Part shown: positions 57,374 through 64,000 of the stretch, in pieces
Layout of the letters: every line of letters starts with the position of its first letter
How positions within the stretch are numbered: the first letter of the stretch is position 1
NCBI GenBank assembly: GCA_027311945.1
Contig: DAICXZ010000008.1
Location: forward strand, 1 to 64,000
DNA: 64,000 bases
Direction of reading: 5' to 3'
Source: Erythrobacter sp.
Lineage (GTDB): Bacteria; Pseudomonadota; Alphaproteobacteria; Sphingomonadales; Sphingomonadaceae
Notes under the pieces: model-generated
What the model was told of the DNA's origin: nothing
Database searches by the model: none
What the model saw: only the letters and a program-made list of their open reading frames with translations
Translations under genes and position numbers: made by a program

Positions 57374-57754
57374 TCAAAGCAGGAAGATCGCGGCCCAGAA
57401 GGCCAAGGTCAGCACCACGCCGCCCGTCACCGAGACGATCGACCACATCTTGTTGGCGTCCAGCTCGTAGCCCGCGCCGGTGTCGAGCACGAAGTGACGC
57501 AGGCCCGAACACAGGTGCGAGAAGAAAGCCCAGGTCAGGCCGATCAGCACCAGATAGCCGATCGGCGTGGTCATGGCCCAGTGAAAGGTCTCATAGGCTT
57601 CAGGCCCGCTGGCGAGCGCGCCGAGCCACCACAGCAGCACGCCAAGGCCGACAATGGCCATGCCGTCGCCGGAGACGCGGTGAAGGATCGAGACCAGCAT
57701 ATGCGGGCCCCATTTCCAGATTTGCAGGTGCGGCGAGAGCGGGCGGTTGGCCAT
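57374..57754 (-). CDS. sdhC: Succinate dehydrogenase cytochrome b556 subunit
   Basis: A 126-residue membrane subunit. MANRPLSPHLQIWKWGPHMLVSILHRVSG is the family N-terminus (Ser and Arg at the quinone site), and SHLCSGLRHFVLDTG carries the haem-ligand His. Three helices are visible. It is the first gene of sdhCDA. GGGA about seven bases upstream supports ATG 57754. Confidence 0.93.
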   Translation of the reverse strand: MANRPLSPHLQIWKWGPHMLVSILHRVSGDGMAIVGLGVLLWWLGALASGPEAYETFHWAMTTPIGYLVLIGLTWAFFSHLCSGLRHFVLDTGAGYELDANKMWSIVSVTGGVVLTLAFWAAIFLL

Positions 57755-57875
57755 GTTCTGTCCCGTATGGTGCGTTGCGATGCCCCCCATCTAGCGTCTC
57801 ACGCCGAGGACACAAGCGCGCTGGGCAACAAGTGTGAGGCTATCGCGCCGGGCCTGGCCGGTATAGGCTGGGCCA

Positions 57876-58586
57876 ATGACCAATATTCTTGTTACCGGAA
57901 GCAGCCGGGGAATAGGCCGAGCCACCACGCAAGCGCTGGCCGCGCGCGGCGCAAAGGTGGTTGGCCACGCCACGCAGAGCGCCGATTCGAACACCATCGC
58001 CGCCGACTTTCGCGATCCGCTCGCGCCGCCGATGCTGTGGCAGGAGGCGCTCGCCGCGCATCGCGGCAAGATCGACGTGCTGGTGAACAATGCCGGGCTG
58101 TTCTCGCCAAGCCCCATAGATGGCAGCGACATCGAATGGATGGATGCCTGGGAGGATACCTTGCGCATCAACCTCACCGCCGCCGCACAGTTGAGCCGGT
58201 TTGCGGTGCGCCACTGGCAGGAAACGGGCCGCGTGGGCCGGATCGTCCATGTCGCCAGCCGCGCCGGGCACCGGGGCGATTCGCCTGCTCACTGGCACTA
58301 TGCCGCCGCCAAGGGCGGGATGCTGGCCATGCACAAGACGATCGCCCGCGCCTATGCCGCTGAAGGCATCCTGAGCTTCGCCATTGCGCCGGGCTTCACC
58401 GATACTGTGCAAGAAGGCGACTATCTCGCCAGCCGGGGCGGCCCTGCCCTGCTCGCCGACATTCCGCTCGGCCGCGTGGCCGAGGCGGAGGAGATCGCGG
58501 CAATCGCCACCTTCTGTGCACTGGATGCCCCGGCCAGCATGACGGGCGCGGTGATCGATGCCAATGGTGCGAGTTACGTCCGCTAG
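57876..58586 (+). CDS. Short-chain dehydrogenase/reductase
   Basis: A 236-residue SDR with TGSSRGIGRAT at residues 7-17, VNNAG, the catalytic YAAAKGG and IAPGFTDT. It resembles 3-oxoacyl-ACP reductase-like enzymes, but the substrate is unknown. It is divergent from sdhC and followed by GC-rich hairpins. Confidence 0.88.
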   Translation: MTNILVTGSSRGIGRATTQALAARGAKVVGHATQSADSNTIAADFRDPLAPPMLWQEALAAHRGKIDVLVNNAGLFSPSPIDGSDIEWMDAWEDTLRINLTAAAQLSRFAVRHWQETGRVGRIVHVASRAGHRGDSPAHWHYAAAKGGMLAMHKTIARAYAAEGILSFAIAPGFTDTVQEGDYLASRGGPALLADIPLGRVAEAEEIAAIATFCALDAPASMTGAVIDANGASYVR

Positions 58587-58602
58587 AGTCTGAAACAGTA
58601 CC

Positions 58603-58690
58603 CCCCTCCCCTCGGGGAGGGGCTGGGGGTGGGGGCTCGACGCTGGTTAGCGTGGCCCCTCCATCCCAACCCTTCCCCACAGGGGAAGGG
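58603..58690. repeat. Twin GC-rich hairpins after the SDR gene
   Basis: CCCCTCCCC-TC-GGGGAGGGG (58603-58622) and CCCTTCCCC-ACA-GGGGAAGGG (58670-58690) are perfect 9-bp stems separated by 47 bases. The second is followed by CTTTG. They may end transcription of the SDR gene and look like a dispersed intergenic element. The other bases up to 58850 show no gene. Confidence 0.65.
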
Positions 58691-58850
58691 CTTTGCGAGG
58701 CGGTGCTATGTCAGCCCGCTCTAACGCGGCCCGCATCTTTGCCGCTGTCCTACAGGGCGGGTGGTGGGCTATGCGGCGGCAGATCATGGCAGGCGGGTAA
58801 TCCATCTTTATTCCGCGAGGGTGTCAACTTCGACGAGAAGGCGCAAGGCA

Positions 58851-59795
58851 ATGCAATTATTGAGATTCTTCCCCGGAATGCTGGTCGGCATAGTGTCAAC
58901 TTTGTCACTTTCGGCCTGCGCCGCTGCCAGCGAACCTGCGGCTGACCCTGCGCAAAACAGCCGCGCCGACGTCGCCTTCCCGCCCTCGGCATGGCCGCAA
59001 GCCTGCGAGGACTTCGACGAGTGGGACAAGCCAGGCCCGCCCTTCGCGCTGGCTGGCACCGATAGCTACTATGTCGGCACCTGCGGTATCGCCGCGATCC
59101 TGATCGACAGCGGCGACGGCCTGATCCTGATCGACAGCGGGACCGATGCAGGCGCCAATGTGGTCCTCGCCAATATCGCTTCACTCGGGTTCGATCCGGC
59201 GGATGTAGAACTGATCCTCACCAGCCACGAGCACTTCGACCATGTCGGCGGGGTGGCAAGGATCCAGCAGGCAACCGGCGCACGGCTGGTGACGTCGGAA
59301 GCGGCGGCGGAGGTATTCTCCAGCGGTGAAGTCTCACCCGACGATCCGCAGTTCGGTACCATCGACGGGGTAAAGCCCGCGCGCGTCGACCGTATCGTGG
59401 TTGACGGCGATGTGGTTGAGCTGGGCAACAAGCGCCTCGTCGCCATCACCACCCCCGGCCACACCCACGGTGCGCTGAGCTGGTCCTGGCAAGGCTGCAA
59501 CGCCGAAGGCCAGTGCCGCAGCTTCGTCTATGCCGACAGCCTGTCGCCGATCAGCGCTGACGGCTATCGTTTCTCCGACCACCCGGACTATATCGCCGCT
59601 TACCGTGCGGGGATTGCGCGCGAGGCGGCGCTCGATTGCGATGTGATGGTCACGCCGCACCCCTCGGCCAGCGAAATGCGCGACAAGTTGCTGGCGGGCG
59701 ATATCGCCTCGGGCATGAATTGCGCACAATATGCGGCCAGCATCACGACGCGGCTTGACGCGCGCCTCGCCGAGGAACAACCCCCGCGGCCATGA
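58851..59795 (+). CDS. Subclass B3 metallo-beta-lactamase-like lipoprotein
   Basis: A 314-residue protein. ATG 58851 has AAGG just before it; the lipobox LSAC makes Cys23 the likely anchor. Zinc ligands His126, His128, Asp130, His131 (SHEHFDH), His204 (TPGHTHGALSW) and His270 (VTPHPS) form the full B3 set, and YADSLSPIS follows the B3 pattern with Ser rather than Cys at the 221-type place. The region from TDSYYVGTCGIAAILID on is also B3-like. It could hydrolyse beta-lactams, including carbapenems, although related proteins may have other substrates. It overlaps prmA by four bases. Confidence 0.87.
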   Translation: MQLLRFFPGMLVGIVSTLSLSACAAASEPAADPAQNSRADVAFPPSAWPQACEDFDEWDKPGPPFALAGTDSYYVGTCGIAAILIDSGDGLILIDSGTDAGANVVLANIASLGFDPADVELILTSHEHFDHVGGVARIQQATGARLVTSEAAAEVFSSGEVSPDDPQFGTIDGVKPARVDRIVVDGDVVELGNKRLVAITTPGHTHGALSWSWQGCNAEGQCRSFVYADSLSPISADGYRFSDHPDYIAAYRAGIAREAALDCDVMVTPHPSASEMRDKLLAGDIASGMNCAQYAASITTRLDARLAEEQPPRP

Positions 59796-60688
59796 GCTGG
59801 AAACTGTCTGCCGTCACCTCGCGCGAAGCTGTCGAACAAGCGCTGGACCGCGCCGAAGGCTGGGACGAGGCGCTCGTCCTCGCCGCCTTCGAAGTCGATC
59901 CCGACAAGCCCGACGTGTGGCAGCTCGACGCCTATTGCGAGGATGAACCCGGCGACAGCGAACGCGCGGCGGTGGCGGCGCTGTTCGAGGGCGATGTGCC
60001 CGAGATCAAGGCCGAAGAGTTGCCCGATGCCGACTGGGTGAGCGAAAGCCAGAAGGGCGCGCAGCCGATTCGCGCCGGGCGGTTCTATGTCCACACGCCC
60101 GAGCATCCGGCGAGCAACGAGGCGGGCGTGACCAGCTTCTGCATTCCGGCGGCACAGGCTTTCGGCACCGGCCAGCATGCGACCACGGCTGGCTGCCTCG
60201 AAATGCTCGACACGATGCGCGCCGATGGCATCATGCCGCACACCGTGGCCGATATCGGCACCGGCACCGGCCTGCTCGCCTTTGCCGCGCGCGATCTTTG
60301 GCCAAGGGCGCGCTACACCGTCAGCGACATCGACCCACTTTGCACCGAGGCGGTGATCGACAACGCGCTGCGCAATCGCATCCCGCTCGGCACCGAGCCG
60401 GGCAAGGTCGCCGCCATGACCGCCGAGGGCATGGACCACGATCTGCTGCACGCGCGCGCTCCTTATGATTTGCTGATCGCCAATATCCTTGCCGCTCCTC
60501 TGATCGAGCTGGCGCCCGATTTCGCCGCTGCGCTGGCGCCGCGCGGGTCGGTGCTGCTGGCGGGCTTGCTGGCGACGCAGGAAAGCACAGTGCGCCGTGC
60601 CTATCGGCGCCATGGCCTGCGGCTGCACAAGCGCATTCAGCGCGGCGACTGGAGCATCCTGTGGCTCAGAGCGCGCTACGTCGGCTAG
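59792..60688 (+). CDS. prmA: Ribosomal protein L11 methyltransferase
   Basis: A 298-residue SAM enzyme. Motifs are AQAFGTGQHATT, VADIGTGTGLLA (SAM site) and LLIANILAAPLIELAP. The N-terminal substrate-recognition domain is shorter and more acidic than in E. coli, as seen in alphaproteobacteria. It methylates ribosomal protein L11. It overlaps the lactamase gene before it and the DUF2459 gene after it. Confidence 0.93.
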   Translation: MSWKLSAVTSREAVEQALDRAEGWDEALVLAAFEVDPDKPDVWQLDAYCEDEPGDSERAAVAALFEGDVPEIKAEELPDADWVSESQKGAQPIRAGRFYVHTPEHPASNEAGVTSFCIPAAQAFGTGQHATTAGCLEMLDTMRADGIMPHTVADIGTGTGLLAFAARDLWPRARYTVSDIDPLCTEAVIDNALRNRIPLGTEPGKVAAMTAEGMDHDLLHARAPYDLLIANILAAPLIELAPDFAAALAPRGSVLLAGLLATQESTVRRAYRRHGLRLHKRIQRGDWSILWLRARYVG

Positions 60689-61383
60689 GGCGCGCTATCG
60701 GGCGCGCTCTTGCTGTCATCCTGATGCTGCTCTCGGCCTACCCGGTCGCAGGCTGGCTCGGCAGCACCATCCCGCGCGGTTCGGGCGAGGATGACCAGCC
60801 GCAAGAGGTCACGATTCTGGTCGAGACCAACGGCACGCATACGGGCGTGGTGGTGCCGGTGGCCAACACAGTGAAGGACTGGCGCACCACCTTCCCCAGC
60901 GCCGCCCGGCCCCGGCCTCAGGACGGCCAGCTGCCGACCCACCTCGGGATCGGCTGGGGCGAACGCGAGGTGTTCCTAAGTGTCGCCGAATGGAGCGACC
61001 TCAAGCCCGCGACCGCCGCGCGGATCGCGCTCGACGGCGGGGAGCCACTCATGCGGGTGAGCCCATATGTCCACCCCAAGCCGAGCGCGAGCTATCGCCC
61101 GGTCATGATCAGCGCAGCAAACTATCGCCAGCTGGTCGAGCGGATCGAGGCGAGCCTGCCGCCACTCGCCGAAGGCGAACAGCGGCAAGAACTGCGTGCG
61201 AGCTACACCAATGATACCTACTATCCAGCGCTCGGCACCTACACCCTGATCCAAACCTGCAACAGCTGGGTGGGCGATATGCTGGCCGCTGGCGGAATAG
61301 AGATGGGGGCATGGACGCCGTTTGCCGGCGGGGTGACCAAGTGGATCCCCGTTCCCGGCGCCAGCGCCGATGTGGCGATCTGA
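60661..61383 (+). CDS. DUF2459 (TIGR02117) family protein
   Basis: A 240-residue protein of unknown function. GTG 60661 has GGAG six bases upstream and starts 28 bases inside prmA. A membrane anchor or signal (about 12-35) is followed by VETNGTHTGVVVPV, GIGWGEREVFLS and YTLIQTCNSWVGDMLAAGG, all typical of the family. The Cys in TCNSW and His in THTG suggest a papain-like fold, but activity is not known. Confidence 0.85.
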   Translation: MAQSALRRLGRAIGRALAVILMLLSAYPVAGWLGSTIPRGSGEDDQPQEVTILVETNGTHTGVVVPVANTVKDWRTTFPSAARPRPQDGQLPTHLGIGWGEREVFLSVAEWSDLKPATAARIALDGGEPLMRVSPYVHPKPSASYRPVMISAANYRQLVERIEASLPPLAEGEQRQELRASYTNDTYYPALGTYTLIQTCNSWVGDMLAAGGIEMGAWTPFAGGVTKWIPVPGASADVAI

Positions 61384-61402
61384 GCCGGGGCCGAACCGCA
61401 CA

Positions 61403-62155
61403 TCAAGTGGCGACGGACAGCAGCATCCACAGCGCCATGGCGATCATCGCGAGGTTCTCGCTCAGCGACACGAAGCCGAGCGGCACGTTCGATCCGCCGC
61501 CCACACAGGCGCAATTGATCTCGCGCTTCTGCACATAGACCGCATAGAACACACTCACCGCGCCCACCATGCCGATGAACAGCGCCACCGGGATCGACAG
61601 CCAGAGCAACCAGTGCCCCGCCATCAAGACCGCCGCCAGCGCCTCCAGCCAGGGGTAGGCATAGGCATAGGGAACGAAACGTCTGCCGAGCAGGTCGTAA
61701 CCTGTAAACATGGTTGAGAATTGCTCGACATCCTGCAGCTTGAGCATGGCGAGCATCGCCATCGAAAAGGCCACGAACCACTCGGCCACACGCATCGTCA
61801 ACACAGTCCCGAAAGCCCACAGCCCGAGCGACAAAGCCAAGGCCAGCGCCACCCCAAACACCGCCAACACCGGGCGATAGGAGGTCTCGGCGCGCTCACT
61901 CTCGGGCTTCCAGTCGCTGAAATGAACGCGCAACGCGTCATATCCGCCGATCCGCTCGCCATCAATGAAGGTCTGCGGAGTGGTCTGCACGTCATGCTCG
62001 GCCTTGAAGGCGTCGGTCTGCTCACGCGTGGTCAGCCAATGGTCCTCGACCTTGTAGCCCTTGCGCTCGATCAACCACTTCGACTTCACGCCATAGGGGC
62101 AGACGTGCTTGTCCATCACCATGCGATAGAGCTGCGCGGTTTTTGCATCGGCCAT
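61403..62155 (-). CDS. Glutaredoxin-MauE-like membrane fusion protein
   Basis: A 250-residue protein. Residues 1-85 form a glutaredoxin domain with Cys19-Pro-Tyr-Gly (only one active-site Cys) and TTPQTFIDGERIGGYDAL, the glutathione-binding part. Residues about 93-245 form four to five helices like MauE/DoxX, with a Cys pair in EINCACVGGG. The fusion suggests thiol-disulfide transfer across or at the inner membrane. The partner is unknown. Confidence 0.85.
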   Translation of the reverse strand: MADAKTAQLYRMVMDKHVCPYGVKSKWLIERKGYKVEDHWLTTREQTDAFKAEHDVQTTPQTFIDGERIGGYDALRVHFSDWKPESERAETSYRPVLAVFGVALALALSLGLWAFGTVLTMRVAEWFVAFSMAMLAMLKLQDVEQFSTMFTGYDLLGRRFVPYAYAYPWLEALAAVLMAGHWLLWLSIPVALFIGMVGAVSVFYAVYVQKREINCACVGGGSNVPLGFVSLSENLAMIAMALWMLLSVAT

Positions 62156-62262
62156 AAATGAATAGTGCGCAAAAGGCCCAAAAGGTTCCGACGCTGCCTT
62201 TCGCCCGCATCAATAATGCCTACGTTCCATAAGAATGTGCAGAATGCCGCATGGAGTGAGCG

Positions 62263-64000
<1,738 letters not shown>

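Overview
This window looks like a chromosomal piece of an aerobic, high-GC alphaproteobacterium of the order Sphingomonadales, most likely the Erythrobacteraceae (inference). The support is the high GC of sampled lines (about 60-70%), a large TonB-dependent receptor, sdhCDA, korAB, guaB-rsmB and purF of alphaproteobacterial type, and three copies of an intergenic palindrome built on the core CTTCGACAAGCTCAGGGCGA, which I recall as common in sphingomonad genomes. I see no rRNA, tRNA, CRISPR array, prophage or intact insertion sequence.

Left part (1-17.1 kb) is envelope transport and efflux. A TonB-dependent receptor with its own terminator comes first. A heavy-metal-type RND efflux operon (adaptor, pump, outer-membrane channel) follows, and its adaptor gene carries a frameshift. 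It is divergent from a response regulator/histidine kinase pair. A TetR regulator is divergent from a complete multidrug RND operon (adaptor, HAE1 pump, NodT-type channel).

17.1-27.2 kb is a coherent sulfide/persulfide island. On the minus strand it has a 1-Cys peroxiredoxin and an ArsR/SqrR-like regulator with cysteines. Running away on the plus strand are a persulfide dioxygenase, two half-size YeeE/YedE transporters with a DUF2892 protein between them, a DUF442 sulfurtransferase-like protein, a type II sulfide:quinone oxidoreductase, a SulP anion transporter, a 52-residue helix-turn-helix protein and a second 1-Cys peroxiredoxin. The island closes with cytochrome bd-type oxidase genes cydA and cydB plus a 44-residue DUF2474-type membrane peptide. 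Read together: sulfide is oxidised by SQR, persulfide is oxidised or transferred, sulfur oxyanions are moved by SulP/YeeE, and quinol electrons exit through a cyanide/sulfide-tolerant bd oxidase.

27.3-47.7 kb is mostly housekeeping: purF with an SDR gene, a PilZ protein, wecC-wecB for UDP-ManNAcA, a photolyase/CFA-synthase/serine-hydrolase operon, a frameshifted YdjM-like membrane protein, an OYE-family flavoenzyme, a PAP2 phosphatase, korAB (2-oxoacid:ferredoxin oxidoreductase) with a palindrome between the two genes, rppH, a TPR protein, rsmB, guaB and a 3-hydroxybutyrate dehydrogenase.

47.8-64 kb holds a YpfJ-type zinc protease, a BlaI/BlaR-type regulator pair with two matched operator sequences, an FMN-dependent alpha-hydroxyacid oxidase, a cyclophilin, an orphan gene, an M20 peptidase, a frameshifted DCC-family gene, sdhA-sdhD-sdhC without sdhB, an SDR, a subclass B3 metallo-beta-lactamase, prmA, a DUF2459 protein, a glutaredoxin-MauE fusion and the 3' part of ligA. 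About 0.5 kb of ligA has clearly lower GC than the rest of the gene. Three independent single-base frameshifts in one window suggest either recent decay or residual sequencing errors.
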